Positions 7,213 through 16,127 of a stretch of DNA of 64,000 bases are shown one piece after another (position 1 is the first letter of the stretch; every line of letters begins with the position of its first letter). The position numbers were made by a program, and so were the translations under genes. The notes under the pieces were generated by a model. That model made no database searches, had not been told where the DNA came from, and saw nothing but the letters and a program-made list of their open reading frames with translations. Origin of the DNA: Bacteroidota bacterium (GTDB lineage Bacteria > Bacteroidota > Ignavibacteria > Ignavibacteriales > Ignavibacteriaceae); the NCBI GenBank assembly GCA_021813585.1, contig JAKAJV010000015.1, forward strand, positions 124,001 through 188,000, written 5' to 3'.

Positions 7213-8502
7213 TTATTTTAATCTTATACTCACCGCATTCTTATGCGCATCCAGGCCTTCGGTTTCTGCCAGGTTTTGAACTGCGGCTGAAATATTCTTT
7301 AATCCTTCTTTAGTTAAATTCTGAAAGGTAATCGATTTCATAAACATCTCTACCGATACTCCGCCGTAAGCTTTCGCGTAGCCGTAAGTGGGCAGCGAGT
7401 GGTTGGTGCCCGATGCATAATCGCCTGCACTTTCCGGAGAAAACTGACCTAAGAAAACAGAGCCGGCATTAGTAATTTTACCAATATATTTTTCCGGGTC
7501 TTCTATATTTAATATTAAATGTTCGGGCGCATACTTGTTGCTGAAATCGACAGCTTGCTCTACGCTGTCTGAAATTAGTATAAATGAATTCTTCAGTGCT
7601 TTCGATGCAAAGTCTTTCCTCGGCAAATTCTCCAATTGCCGGGTAACTTCCGAGTTTATCCTGTTCGCAGCTTCAGTTGAAGTAGTTACAAGGATAACCT
7701 GCGAGTCGGCGCCGTGCTCTGCCTGCGATAGCAAGTCGGCTGCGGCGAAAGAAGGATCGGCATTTTCATCTGCTATTACCAGCAGCTCGCTCGGGCCAGC
7801 AGGCATATCAATTGCACATCCCGATGAATCGGGGTCTATGCTTATTAGTAATTTTGCCGCAGTTACAAATTGGTTTCCCGGACCGAAAATCTTATTAACT
7901 TTTGGAATTGACTCGTCGCCGTAAGCCATAAGTCCGATTGCCTGCGCCCCGCCAAGCTTATAGAACTCATTTATTCCGCAAAGCCTGGCTGCATATAAAA
8001 GCGGGTAATTTATTATATTATTCTTTGACGGCGAACAGACAACAATTCTTTTACAGCCTGCAATCCCTGCAGGTATCCCCAGCATCAGCATTGTTGAGGG
8101 CAGCACCGCATTACCGCCCGGGACGTAAAGTCCCACATTATCAATCGGTCTGTATTCTCTTGAGCACTTAACTCCGCTCATCGTCTCAATTTCATATCTT
8201 TCAGGCAATTGTTTGCTATGAAATTTTTTTATGTTGTCGAACGCCGTTTTAATTGCTTCTTTTATTTTTGAATCAAGCTTCCGCTCTGCTTCATCAAGTT
8301 CCTTATCCGATACAAGAATATTTTCGCCGTCAAAACCGTCCAGCTGCCTTGCATATTTTAAAGCAGCAGGCAGTCCATTCTTCTTTACCTCGTTTAAGAT
8401 AGGCTTGACTATGCCGAAAATCTTTTCAAGATCGATTGCAGGTCTTTTAGTTAAATCTTCTGCATCCTTCCGGGAAAGATTATTTAGAAAGTAAGTTTTC
8501 AT
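7213..8502 (-). CDS. hisD: HisD: histidinol dehydrogenase
   Basis: A 429-residue zinc- and NAD-dependent enzyme that oxidises histidinol to histidine in two steps. Characteristic segments are YVPGGNAVLPSTMLML, GGAQAIGLMAYG, IFGPGNQFV, DMPAGPSE and LLSQAEHGADSQ (zinc and base residues), and YAPEHL near residue 325. Length is normal. Its start overlaps the hisG stop in an ATGA. It is followed on the mRNA by the octamer hairpin before hisC. Confidence 0.96.
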   Translation of the reverse strand: MKTYFLNNLSRKDAEDLTKRPAIDLEKIFGIVKPILNEVKKNGLPAALKYARQLDGFDGENILVSDKELDEAERKLDSKIKEAIKTAFDNIKKFHSKQLPERYEIETMSGVKCSREYRPIDNVGLYVPGGNAVLPSTMLMLGIPAGIAGCKRIVVCSPSKNNIINYPLLYAARLCGINEFYKLGGAQAIGLMAYGDESIPKVNKIFGPGNQFVTAAKLLISIDPDSSGCAIDMPAGPSELLVIADENADPSFAAADLLSQAEHGADSQVILVTTSTEAANRINSEVTRQLENLPRKDFASKALKNSFILISDSVEQAVDFSNKYAPEHLILNIEDPEKYIGKITNAGSVFLGQFSPESAGDYASGTNHSLPTYGYAKAYGGVSVEMFMKSITFQNLTKEGLKNISAAVQNLAETEGLDAHKNAVSIRLK

Positions 8503-9365
8503 TGTATCAAATTCTCTATTGGCAGTAAAAGAACTCCGGAGGCGCCGGCGGATTTTAAGTCTTCTATTATTTCCCAGAACTTATCCGATGGAATAACCGC
8601 ATGAACCGCCAGCATGTTCTCATCCGCAAGGTGCAGAACCGTAGGGCTCTTAAGAGAGGGTATTATCCCGATAATCTTATCGAGCGATTCCTTCGGAATG
8701 TTCATCATAAGGTACTTGGACGAGTGGGCGGTTTTAACCGACCTGATCCGGCGCAGAAGGTCCCTAAGTACGTCGTTCTTCCTTTCATCCTTTAGCTCTC
8801 CGGCTGCCGAGATAAGCACAGCCTGGGAATCAAAAACCTTGAAAGATTTTTTCAGCTTGTTCATCATTAGTGTGTTGCCGGTAGATACGATATCGCAGAT
8901 TAAATCGGCAACGCCTAGAGAAGGCGCAATTTCAACCGAGCCTCTTAGCTCTATTACCTTTGCGTTTAGGTTGTTCGTCCTAAGATATTCTTTTAGAATC
9001 CTGGGGTAAGTGGTTGCAATTGTTTTTTCGTTTATGTCTTCAATCTTTTTTATTTCCTTGCCTTCCGGGTAAGCGAACAGAAGGCTGCACCTGCCGAAGC
9101 CCAGCTTTTCTAGTATAAGAGACTGCGTCTGTTTTTCGGATACAACGTTCTCACCCACGATGCCGATGTCAGCAACACCGTCCTGCACGTACTCAGGTAT
9201 ATCGTCGTCTCTAAGAAATAAAATATCCATGGGAAAATTTCTTACGGAAACAACAAGCCGCTCGGAATAGTTTTCTATATCCAAGCCGCACAAGCTTAAA
9301 AGCTCAAGGGATTTTTCCGTCAGCCTTCCTTTTTTCTGCAAAGCCAACTTTAAATTACCGCTCAT
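8499..9365 (-). CDS. hisG: HisG: ATP phosphoribosyltransferase, long form
   Basis: A 288-residue first and committed enzyme of histidine synthesis. The N-terminal KLALQKKGRLTEKS and GVADIGIVGENVV are substrate-binding segments, and the PRPP loop is in ICDIVSTGNTL. The last about 75 residues (KYLMMNIPKESL to GVLLLP) form the C-terminal regulatory domain that binds histidine for feedback inhibition, so no HisZ is needed. AAAGGAAG lies 6 bases before the ATG. It is the first structural gene after the leader peptide and attenuator hairpin. Confidence 0.96.
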   Translation of the reverse strand: MSGNLKLALQKKGRLTEKSLELLSLCGLDIENYSERLVVSVRNFPMDILFLRDDDIPEYVQDGVADIGIVGENVVSEKQTQSLILEKLGFGRCSLLFAYPEGKEIKKIEDINEKTIATTYPRILKEYLRTNNLNAKVIELRGSVEIAPSLGVADLICDIVSTGNTLMMNKLKKSFKVFDSQAVLISAAGELKDERKNDVLRDLLRRIRSVKTAHSSKYLMMNIPKESLDKIIGIIPSLKSPTVLHLADENMLAVHAVIPSDKFWEIIEDLKSAGASGVLLLPIENLIQ

Positions 9366-9385
9366 TAATTTCTTCCTTTAAAAGC

Positions 9386-9409
9386 AAAAACCCCGGTATC
9401 TGCCGGGGT
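9386..9409 (-). terminator. Attenuator terminator of the his operon
   Basis: Read on the minus strand, ACCCCGG (9409-9403) pairs with CCGGGGT (9396-9390) around the loop CAGATA, a 7-bp GC-rich stem followed by TTTTTGCTTTT. It lies between the leader peptide stop and hisG, 20 bases before the hisG start. The 5' arm CCGGCA can pair instead with TGCCGG in leader codons 18-20, which would block the terminator. Confidence 0.85.
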
Positions 9410-9433
9410 GACGATTTCGCTTAATTTTACGGC

Positions 9434-9502
9434 TCAATACAATCCGGCAAGATAGTTGAATACCTCGTGATGATGATGGATTGTATGGGCTTTGTTATAC
9501 AT
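9434..9502 (-). CDS. hisL: His operon leader peptide
   Basis: A 22-codon reading frame on the minus strand, ATG at 9502 and TGA at 9436-9434. Codon 6 and codons 9-12 are histidine (the core reads AHTIHHHHEVF). It is followed by a rho-independent hairpin and then hisG. In the classic attenuation model, shortage of charged His-tRNA stalls the ribosome at codons 9-12 and leaves TGCCGG (codons 18-20) free to capture the 5' arm of the terminator; with ample histidine the ribosome reaches the stop, covers that segment, and the terminator forms. The ribosome site is AT-rich and weak, as is common in this phylum. Five His codons in 22 beside hisG make chance very unlikely. Confidence 0.9.
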   Translation of the reverse strand: MYNKAHTIHHHHEVFNYLAGLY

Positions 9503-9534
9503 TTTTATTTTAAAGTCATTTATTAAAAGCACTG

Positions 9535-9564
9535 CAAATTTATAGAAAATTAGTCACAATTCAA
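9535..9564 (-). promoter_or_regulatory. Predicted his operon promoter (Bacteroidetes-type)
   Basis: On the minus strand TTG at 9564-9562 is followed after 19 bases by TAAATTTG at 9542-9535. This matches the TTG-N(17-23)-TAnnTTTG consensus of primary promoters in Bacteroidetes and relatives. The start of transcription would be near 9529, leaving about 27 bases before the hisL ATG. Position and match support it, but no experiment is implied. Confidence 0.6.
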
Positions 9565-10041
9565 ATAACGCGTTAGATACAGCATAGCGCGGCAAACCGC
9601 AATTCAAAATTAAGAATGAAAAATTAAAAATTGAAGACACTTAAAATATCTTGACGCAAAAAATCCCGAAGGGATCACAATGTGACAAAAATTTAATTGG
9701 CAATACTATAATGTTAACCTTAAATACATTTCCATAGATTAAGCAAGTACCCATTTAGGATTTGTTTCCGGCTTCTGTCTCTTCGGCTTACGGCTTCAAT
9801 TAACCTATTGCAAGAAAAATTTTTTATTGCCTTTGGAATATTTAATTTCTAATTTACCGGCGGATTCAAATTGTTTCCGGTTATTCATTCCGGGCAATCA
9901 GAGCAGTTTAATACGGGAAAGTTTTTTTTTCTTCAAGCTGCCAAATAATCCCGGATATCCTCCTGAACATACTTAAGCGGCAGTATTCTTCAAACAGATC
10001 AGATTTTTTTATCAATACCAACAAATATATTGGGAGGAACT
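9565..10041. other. Intergenic region between the his promoter and the next plus-strand gene
   Basis: About 480 bases, AT-rich, with no convincing reading frame. It holds a small hairpin ATCCCGAAGGGAT (9663-9675) and the segments AATATCTTGACGCAAAAAA (9645-9663) and GCAATACTATAAT (9700-9712), both of which recur in the same order at 33733-33778. The ribosome site GGGAGG of the next gene is at the end. Confidence 0.5.
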
Positions 10042-11385
10042 ATGAAACGTGTGTACATTTTTATTTTGCTGGCTCTGGTCTTAAGCAATACGCCGTTCCT
10101 GCATTCGCAAATTAGAAATATCGCTTCAATAAAGGGTACGTGGACGGGCCAGTGGGTGAATAATTTCTATCATTCAAGCGGTTTCATTTCTGTTAATATT
10201 ACCGTAGATCAGGTTAATAAAACTGCTCACGGGGACTGGAACGTTGGAGGAAATATACTTGGACAGCCGAGGTTGCCTTTTTCTACGGATATAACATTGA
10301 ACGATAGCGGATTTGTCGCATCGTTTTATTCTTCTATTTGGGGAAACATATCGGGTTCCGGTTTATATACCGGCGGCTATTCGGGCACTGCGGCAAATTG
10401 CCCGAATCCGAATGCAACAAGCATAGCGGCGGTCGGCAGTTTTAATAGCCGGCAAATAAACGGCACATTCACTTTTATATGGCTGCCTGCCGGTTCAAGC
10501 CCGATAAACGGGACGGTAACCATTACAAAGCAGAATCCGATTAACGATCCCACCAATCTTACTGTTAGCCAAGCTGCTAGCGGTGCTGCTAATTTAAATT
10601 GGAATGATAATGCATCGAACGAGACCGGGTACAGAATTGAAAGAAAAAATTCCAATACCGGAATATGGAGCCAAATAGCTACTGTCGGGCCGAATTCTAA
10701 TGCCTACACAGATAACAGCGTTATGGCCGATACACCATATGTTTATCGGGTCGCTGCATTCAATACTTATACCGAATCTGAATACAGCCAGGAGGCCGCC
10801 TATAAAACTTTAATTCCCGTCGAGCTTATCTCTTTTGATTATGCTTTAAATGAAAACGGAATACGGCTTAACTGGGTAACTGCAACGGAGAAGAACAACA
10901 AATGTTTCGAGATAGACAGGAAGCTGGAGAATTTCGGCTGGGTAAAGATTGGAATTGTGCCGGGCAGCGGAACTACGACCGAGAAATCTTATTACAGGTT
11001 TACAGATGGGCTAAAAAATGTTTCGCTTACAGGGGCAATCAAATACCGGCTGAAGCAAATTGATTTTGACGGCACGGTTGGCTATTCGCAGGAGATTGAT
11101 ATAGACGCCGGCAAAATATTATCCGGCTATTCCATCAGTCAGAATTTTCCCAATCCTTTCAACCCGGTAACAACAATCGACTATCAGCTGCCAGTAAGCG
11201 GGTTTGTTGTTTTAAGGGTATTTGATATCTGCGGCAATGAAGTCAATACGCTGGTTAAAGAGTATAAGCCTGCCGGCAGATATTCAATTAACTTCGATGC
11301 TTCTAGCCTGTCAAGCGGCGTATACCTTTACCGTCTGCAGGCCGGTCTTTTTAATTCTACTAAGAAGCTGGTAGTATTAAAATAA
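10042..11385 (+). CDS. Exported fibronectin-type III protein with T9SS sorting domain
   Basis: A 447-residue surface or secreted protein. The ATG at 10042 follows GGGAGG by 4-5 bases. A signal peptide (KRVYIFILLALVLSNTPFLHS) is followed by a beta-rich region of about 140 residues, then a fibronectin III domain (about 170-255: DPTNLTVSQ, NLNWNDNASNETGYRIERK, YVYRVAAFN), and a second beta segment starting PVELISFDY. The last about 80 residues are a type A T9SS sorting domain (SQNFPNPFNPVTTIDYQL to YLYRLQAG...KLVVLK). It is thus predicted to cross the outer membrane by T9SS. Function of the N-terminal part unknown. Confidence 0.85.
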   Translation: MKRVYIFILLALVLSNTPFLHSQIRNIASIKGTWTGQWVNNFYHSSGFISVNITVDQVNKTAHGDWNVGGNILGQPRLPFSTDITLNDSGFVASFYSSIWGNISGSGLYTGGYSGTAANCPNPNATSIAAVGSFNSRQINGTFTFIWLPAGSSPINGTVTITKQNPINDPTNLTVSQAASGAANLNWNDNASNETGYRIERKNSNTGIWSQIATVGPNSNAYTDNSVMADTPYVYRVAAFNTYTESEYSQEAAYKTLIPVELISFDYALNENGIRLNWVTATEKNNKCFEIDRKLENFGWVKIGIVPGSGTTTEKSYYRFTDGLKNVSLTGAIKYRLKQIDFDGTVGYSQEIDIDAGKILSGYSISQNFPNPFNPVTTIDYQLPVSGFVVLRVFDICGNEVNTLVKEYKPAGRYSINFDASSLSSGVYLYRLQAGLFNSTKKLVVLK

Positions 11386-11391
11386 CGAAAT

Positions 11392-11425
11392 CTTGAAGGC
11401 CTCCTTAAAGACCTTCAAGGTTTTT
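11392..11425. terminator. Bidirectional terminator between convergent genes
   Basis: CTTGAAGG (11392-11399) pairs with CCTTCAAG (11412-11419), followed by GTTTTT on the plus strand. It lies 7 bases after the stop of the T9SS cargo gene and 12 before the end of the minus-strand TonB receptor gene. Confidence 0.75.
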
Positions 11426-11430
11426 ATAAA

Positions 11431-13497
11431 CTAAAACTTAAGTCTGAGGCTTGTAAAGTACTCTCTCTTCGGACCCGGCTGGTAGCAGTTGCCGTCGGGG
11501 TCGGGCTCGGTAAACGCAATGTAGGATTCGTCGAATAAATTCTTAACAAAGAGACTAATCTCTGCGGAAAAATTTTCTATTTTAAATTGATAAGAAGCTC
11601 TCGCGTTGAAGAGCTTAAAGCCGTTCTGAAATATGCTTTGGTTATCGGTATAAATAAACCACTTCGATTGGACGTCTGCACTGAGGCCGATTGAAAAATC
11701 TTTAAGGAATTTATACTCGGCATCTAAATTAAATTGGTGTTCCGGCGAATTAGGCAGCCAATTGTTTTTTATGCTGTCCGGCGCAGTGTACTTGAAATTA
11801 GAAAAAGTGTAAGCAGATTGGAGTGTGAGATTTTGGACCGGCTGAAGAGTGAAGAAGGTTTCAATTCCTATTCTGCTGCTCGAGCCGGCGTTTCTGTAAA
11901 AAGTTTCGAGCGGACGCCCGGGTAAAATTCTGTACCTGTCGAAATCCTTTTCGGTAGTCATATAAAAAGCTGACAGGTCAAAGTAGAGTTCTTTTACCGG
12001 GGAACTTCTAACTCCCAGCTCAAATCCGCTTGAAGTAGACGGCTCCAGACTGCTGTTAAAACCGCCGGGATTTAAAGGATTGCTTGCAAGTTCTTCAGTA
12101 GCCGGGGGTAAGAATCCCTGTCCCCAGTTTGCGTAAAGGTTAAGGTATTCTTCGGGCGAATAAGTTACGCCAGCGCGGCCGGTAAGCTTTTCAAAATTTG
12201 CTTCGCCGGAAAGATCGACGGTGCCCTTTAACAGATCGATGAGCCTGTTGTTCATTTTATCGTATCTTAAGCTTACCATAAAATTAATCTTTGAGCCTAT
12301 TTGGATTTGATCAATAAGAAAAAGTCCCAGCCCGGACTGTTCGATATTTTCATTTGAAAGCAAAGCAGTGCCTTCAACGGCGGATGAAAGATTTTGTACG
12401 GTATAAGCATTTATCGTCTGCCATTGCAAGTCGCTGCCTGCGCAGATGTCGTTCTTTATCATCTTATTCTTAATTAAAAGATTATATTGAATGGAAGCGC
12501 CGGGAGTTCCGTATTTTCTGTGCCAGATATATTTAGAACCCGGTTCCAAATAACCGGTTGTTCTGTAATAGCCGGTCAGCTTTACAGACTGATCTCCTGA
12601 AAGGCTGATATCGCCGATCGCACCTACCGTCAGGCGCTCCGTCTGCTGAAACTCGTTCATCGGTATAGCATCATTGTTCGGCAGCCGCGGATCGATATTC
12701 ACCTGATCGATGTTCAGACCTTCCGGATTTTCATTAAAATAATTTGAATACGATAGAATTTGTTTCACGCGGAAGTTGTCCGAAATATTGAAATTAATTT
12801 TTCCGTAAATATTGCTTGCATTATACGCAGAATGGATACGGTATCCGTCTCCGCCCATTCTTGAAACGGAAAGAGAATAATCCAGGCCGCTGCTGCTTCC
12901 GCCCGCCTGCGCGTACGATTTCCAGAAGCCGTTGGTACCGAAGCTTCCGAACAGTTCCGCTCCCCGGGAACTGTCGGTTCCGTTTTTAGTAATAATATTT
13001 ATTACTCCCGCCGAAGAGCCGCCGCCGTAAAGCGCTGCTGCCGGCCCCCTGAGTACTTCAATCTTATCCACACTTTCCCAGTCGATATCGTACAAGTCCG
13101 GTGCAAAGCCGGTAGGATCGTTCAACGGTATTCCATCGAGCAGAATTTTAACTCCTCTTATGCCGTGCTCGGAAAGGATTCCCTGTCCCCGGATAGACAT
13201 GTGCACTCTTGAGCCGTCGGCCTGGTTATCCACCCTTACTCCCGGTACAAGCTTTAATGCTTCATCTACGGCAATAGTGCGGGGCATGGATTGCAAAGTC
13301 TTTTCTTCCACTACGGAAATTGCAGCGGGATTTTCTTTTAACGGCAGGCCCAGTCTTTGTGCAGTTACTATTACTTCGAAAGGATTAGTGTAAATGCGGA
13401 CGTGCGACGTATCTGCCGCCCGGTCTTTCTTCTGAGAATATAATTCGGATGAAGAAAAAATTATTGCAAAAAGATAGATAAGATAAGTCTTGTACAT
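11431..13497 (-). CDS. TonB-dependent outer-membrane receptor
   Basis: A 688-residue outer-membrane receptor without the carboxypeptidase-like N-terminal domain found in the two large receptors of this window. After a signal peptide (YLIYLFAIIFSSSELYS), the plug domain spans about residues 45-170, with VSVVEEKTLQSMPRTIAVDEALKLVPGV, split here as VSVVEEKTLQ and LKLVPGV, then ILLDGIPLNDPTG, VEVLRGPAAALYGGG-like VLRGPAAALYGGG and GVINIITKNG. The rest is a 22-strand barrel ending in the aromatic residue F (YFTSLRLKF). Length is that of siderophore/metal or cobalamin receptors; the ligand cannot be told. It shares a 19-base leader with the histidine kinase at 18598. Confidence 0.9.
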   Translation of the reverse strand: MYKTYLIYLFAIIFSSSELYSQKKDRAADTSHVRIYTNPFEVIVTAQRLGLPLKENPAAISVVEEKTLQSMPRTIAVDEALKLVPGVRVDNQADGSRVHMSIRGQGILSEHGIRGVKILLDGIPLNDPTGFAPDLYDIDWESVDKIEVLRGPAAALYGGGSSAGVINIITKNGTDSSRGAELFGSFGTNGFWKSYAQAGGSSSGLDYSLSVSRMGGDGYRIHSAYNASNIYGKINFNISDNFRVKQILSYSNYFNENPEGLNIDQVNIDPRLPNNDAIPMNEFQQTERLTVGAIGDISLSGDQSVKLTGYYRTTGYLEPGSKYIWHRKYGTPGASIQYNLLIKNKMIKNDICAGSDLQWQTINAYTVQNLSSAVEGTALLSNENIEQSGLGLFLIDQIQIGSKINFMVSLRYDKMNNRLIDLLKGTVDLSGEANFEKLTGRAGVTYSPEEYLNLYANWGQGFLPPATEELASNPLNPGGFNSSLEPSTSSGFELGVRSSPVKELYFDLSAFYMTTEKDFDRYRILPGRPLETFYRNAGSSSRIGIETFFTLQPVQNLTLQSAYTFSNFKYTAPDSIKNNWLPNSPEHQFNLDAEYKFLKDFSIGLSADVQSKWFIYTDNQSIFQNGFKLFNARASYQFKIENFSAEISLFVKNLFDESYIAFTEPDPDGNCYQPGPKREYFTSLRLKF

Positions 13498-13499
13498 AG

Positions 13500-13518
13500 T
13501 TCCCCGGCTTGTTGTTCG
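13500..13518 (-). promoter_or_regulatory. 19-base leader element, copy 1 (before TonB receptor)
   Basis: On the minus strand CGAACAACAAGCCGGGGAA ends 2 bases before the receptor's ATG. The identical 19 bases occur before the histidine kinase at 19636-19654. The GGGGAA end may serve as the ribosome site; identity over the whole stretch suggests more than a Shine-Dalgarno match. Confidence 0.6.
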
Positions 13519-13647
13519 AATAATTTAAAATTTTATAAATTGATATGTAAAATTAAATAATTTCCTGTTCAATGCCGAAGTATATTGTTTCTGTTGTGCT
13601 TATTATTGAATTAAACATCGAGTAATAAATAAAGATAGGAGATCAAT

Positions 13648-14289
13648 ATGAAAATAGGAATTATTGGTTCGGGTGTAGTCGGGCAACAGCTTGGTCTTGG
13701 GTTTATCAAACTCGGCCACGAAGTAATTATAGGTACTCGCGACGTATCAAAATTAAGCGAATGGAAAAAGACGGCGGGCGAAAAAGGGAGCGCTTCCGGC
13801 TTGAAAGAGTGTGCAGAGTTCGGGGAAATTATAGTGCTTGCAACTAGCTGGGCGGGTACTGAGAACGCAATAAGCCTGGCGGGTAAAGAAAATTTTAAAG
13901 GCAAAACAGTAATTGATGTTACCAACCCGCTTGACTTTTCAAGCGGCACTCCGCCTAAGCTTGCCGCATCATTCGGCAACTCAGGCGGTGAGCAGGTTCA
14001 AAATCGGCTGCCGGAAGCTAAAGTGGTAAAGGCTTTTAATATTATAAATGCTTATACCATGTGTAATCCCGGAAGGGAAGAAGGAGTACCGGATATGTTT
14101 ATTGCCGGCAACGATAAGGATGCTAAAAAAATTGTCTCTTCATTTGCCGAAAAGTGGGGCTGGGCAAGCGTAATAGATTTGGGCGATATTTCCCAGGCCT
14201 TCTGGCTTGAAGCTTTGGCAATCCTGTGGATCAATTACGCGTTCCAGACCAACCAATGGTCGCACGCGTTTAAATTATTAAGAAAATAA
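13648..14289 (+). CDS. NAD(P)-binding F420 oxidoreductase-like protein
   Basis: A 213-residue single-domain Rossmann protein of the coenzyme F420-dependent NADP reductase / ProC-like superfamily. The N-terminal KIGIIGSGVVGQQLG is the dinucleotide loop, followed by IIGTRDVSKL, an NADP-type second strand with Arg. IVLATSW and VIDVTNPL mark later strands, and the C-terminal region includes KVVKAFNII and MFIAGND. Such proteins act on varied substrates, and most bacterial members do not use F420. AGGAG lies before the ATG. No partner genes suggest a pathway. Confidence 0.75.
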   Translation: MKIGIIGSGVVGQQLGLGFIKLGHEVIIGTRDVSKLSEWKKTAGEKGSASGLKECAEFGEIIVLATSWAGTENAISLAGKENFKGKTVIDVTNPLDFSSGTPPKLAASFGNSGGEQVQNRLPEAKVVKAFNIINAYTMCNPGREEGVPDMFIAGNDKDAKKIVSSFAEKWGWASVIDLGDISQAFWLEALAILWINYAFQTNQWSHAFKLLRK

Positions 14290-14322
14290 TTTTTAATCTT
14301 AAAATATTATAATTTAAATTCC

Positions 14323-14348
14323 GTAGCACAGAATTAAGTCTGTGCTAC
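14323..14348. repeat. Perfect 10-bp hairpin, possible terminator
   Basis: GTAGCACAGA (14323-14332) pairs with TCTGTGCTAC (14339-14348) around a 6-base loop, followed by AATAAAAAGTTTTTT. It lies between the oxidoreductase and DUF116 genes and could stop transcription of the first; the ATG of the next gene is only 16 bases away. Confidence 0.5.
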
Positions 14349-14364
14349 AATAAAAAGTTTTTTA

Positions 14365-15180
14365 ATGGCAAGAGAAAATTATAAAAAAATAGAAATACCG
14401 GTAATCGGCAGGACATATTCTCTGTACGGCGGCGGCCAAGACACAAACCGGTTCTATGAACTAATAGAAACTCTGGCCGATGAACTGCAAGAAGATAATG
14501 AAGATTCCGCCCGGCTGATTGATCATCTGCAAATGATAAGCAGGAAGAAACTTTATCTAAAAAAAATTTTAAACGGGAAAAGCGACACTGCCGATTCCGG
14601 GCTCATGAAAAGAATTCATTCCGGGCTGCAAATATACATTACCGGAATCGACCGCCACTTAAGTTCGCTGCCTTTGCTAAAAAAATGGGATTGGGCGCTA
14701 TCTACTACTAGAGAGCAGTATTATATTTACATGCTGGAGTTCAGCCTGGTAAACCGGCTGAATAAAAATAATTTTAGAAACTGCGGCTATAAGATAGCTT
14801 TGCTTCCTCATTGCGTAAGAGACTTGAGCCGGGACTGCCTTTCCAAGCCGGGGGAAATAGATTATGTATGTAAAGGTTGTTCCAAAGTTTGCAGCCTGAA
14901 TAACGTAAGCAAGCTGCTGAAAAAGTATGGTGTCGATCCTTATATCTGGAAGACTGTGGAACTTAAGCAGCTGTTTAAAATGATTAAGGATAAGCACGGA
15001 CGTTTCGGAGTTCTTGGTATAGCTTGCGTACCGGAGCTGATAAGAGGTATGAGGAGATGCAGTAAGCATAATATACCCGTTGTCGGTATTCCCCTGGATG
15101 CCAACAGGTGTAGAAGATGGATGGGAGAATTTTATGATAATACCGTTAACATCGAAAAGCTTGAAAAACTGCTGGCGTAA
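14365..15180 (+). CDS. DUF116 family protein
   Basis: A 271-residue protein. The C-terminal half carries the DUF116 cysteine pattern: LPHCVRDLSRDC (about 151-164), then CKGCSKVC (about 170-177), and later IACVPEL and PLDANRCRRW. These Cys residues probably hold an iron-sulfur cluster or zinc. The N-terminal half is helical and charged without a membrane anchor (unlike many DUF116 members that begin with membrane helices). The biochemical role of the family is unknown. Neighbours give no clear link. Confidence 0.75.
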   Translation: MARENYKKIEIPVIGRTYSLYGGGQDTNRFYELIETLADELQEDNEDSARLIDHLQMISRKKLYLKKILNGKSDTADSGLMKRIHSGLQIYITGIDRHLSSLPLLKKWDWALSTTREQYYIYMLEFSLVNRLNKNNFRNCGYKIALLPHCVRDLSRDCLSKPGEIDYVCKGCSKVCSLNNVSKLLKKYGVDPYIWKTVELKQLFKMIKDKHGRFGVLGIACVPELIRGMRRCSKHNIPVVGIPLDANRCRRWMGEFYDNTVNIEKLEKLLA

Positions 15181-15332
15181 AACCAAGCACCTTTTTTAAT
15201 TACCCAACCTTTTTAAATTTACTTAAGTCAAACAATCTATGTAAAACGATTTTTATTCGAAATGTAACCGTAGCAAATTTTTTTTAGTCAAATTATAAGG
15301 TTGCATTTAACTAAACCACTAAGAGGTGAAAT

Positions 15333-16046
15333 ATGAAAAGATCAATTCTTCCGGTTTTAATGTTTTTCTTTTTCTCGTTAATATCCGTAAATACCTTCGG
15401 CTTAGACAAAGTAACAAAAAGCTATGGCTTCAAAGATTTTTCATCTATTGATGTCAGTTCGGGCATGTACTTAAGTGTAACTCAGTCGGAATCATTCTCA
15501 ATTGAGATTAAGGCCGAAGAGAAAGATTTCAAAGACCTGGAAGTTGTAAAGAAGGGAAGTAAGCTGGAGGTATACTTTAAAAAAGGATTTTTTAACTTTG
15601 GTTTTAAAAGACACGGCAAAGTGGAAATATATATTAAAATGCCGGTACTTAAGGGACTGGATTTAAGCGGCGGTGCTCATGGTAATATTGAGATGAACAA
15701 CTCTTCGGCGGTGTTTTCGGCCGATATGTCCGGCGGAGCTTACCTGGAAGGCAATCTGAAGTGCGGGAATGTTAGTTTAGATATTTCTGGCGGAAGCAAG
15801 GTGAACCTGAAGGGCAAAGGTTATAATCTTAAGCTTGAGGGTTCCGGAGGATGTACCTATTTGATGAAAGGTTTTTCGGTTAACAATGTAGATGCGGACC
15901 TATCCGGCGGCTCCCATGCATCAATTACAATGAACGGTACATTAAATGCAGACCTGAACGGCGGTTCAAGATTAGTTTATTACGGCAATATGACTTTAGG
16001 CCACACAGATTTCAGCGGCGGCTCCGGTGTGAGCAAGGGCGATTGA
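15333..16046 (+). CDS. Exported DUF2807 (head GIN domain) protein
   Basis: A 237-residue exported protein. A signal peptide (about residues 1-23) is followed by a right-handed beta-helix-like DUF2807 domain. Typical is the short repeat DLSGG/DMSGG/DISGGS/DLSGGSHA spaced at regular intervals, with GLDLSGGAHG first. Family members are common in Bacteroidetes and relatives as putative adhesin-like envelope proteins of unknown function. AGAGGTG precedes the ATG and a good terminator follows the stop. Confidence 0.82.
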   Translation: MKRSILPVLMFFFFSLISVNTFGLDKVTKSYGFKDFSSIDVSSGMYLSVTQSESFSIEIKAEEKDFKDLEVVKKGSKLEVYFKKGFFNFGFKRHGKVEIYIKMPVLKGLDLSGGAHGNIEMNNSSAVFSADMSGGAYLEGNLKCGNVSLDISGGSKVNLKGKGYNLKLEGSGGCTYLMKGFSVNNVDADLSGGSHASITMNGTLNADLNGGSRLVYYGNMTLGHTDFSGGSGVSKGD

Positions 16047-16073
16047 TTGTGTTTTAATTTTTGAATATTATTT

Positions 16074-16109
16074 ATGCCGGAATGGAGAACTTTCCAATCC
16101 GGCATTTTA
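16074..16109 (+). terminator. Rho-independent terminator after DUF2807 gene
   Basis: ATGCCGGA (16074-16081) pairs with TCCGGCAT (16098-16105); an inner GG/CC step extends the stem, and TTTTAATATTT follows. It precedes msrA, which therefore probably has its own transcript start or receives read-through. Confidence 0.75.
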
Positions 16110-16127
16110 ATATTTGAAGGAATTAAT

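Noticed and set aside
16074-16127. Longer MsrA start at 16074
   Set aside because: The extra codons translate the terminator hairpin of the preceding gene; the ATG at 16128 has the ribosome site and matches the family length.
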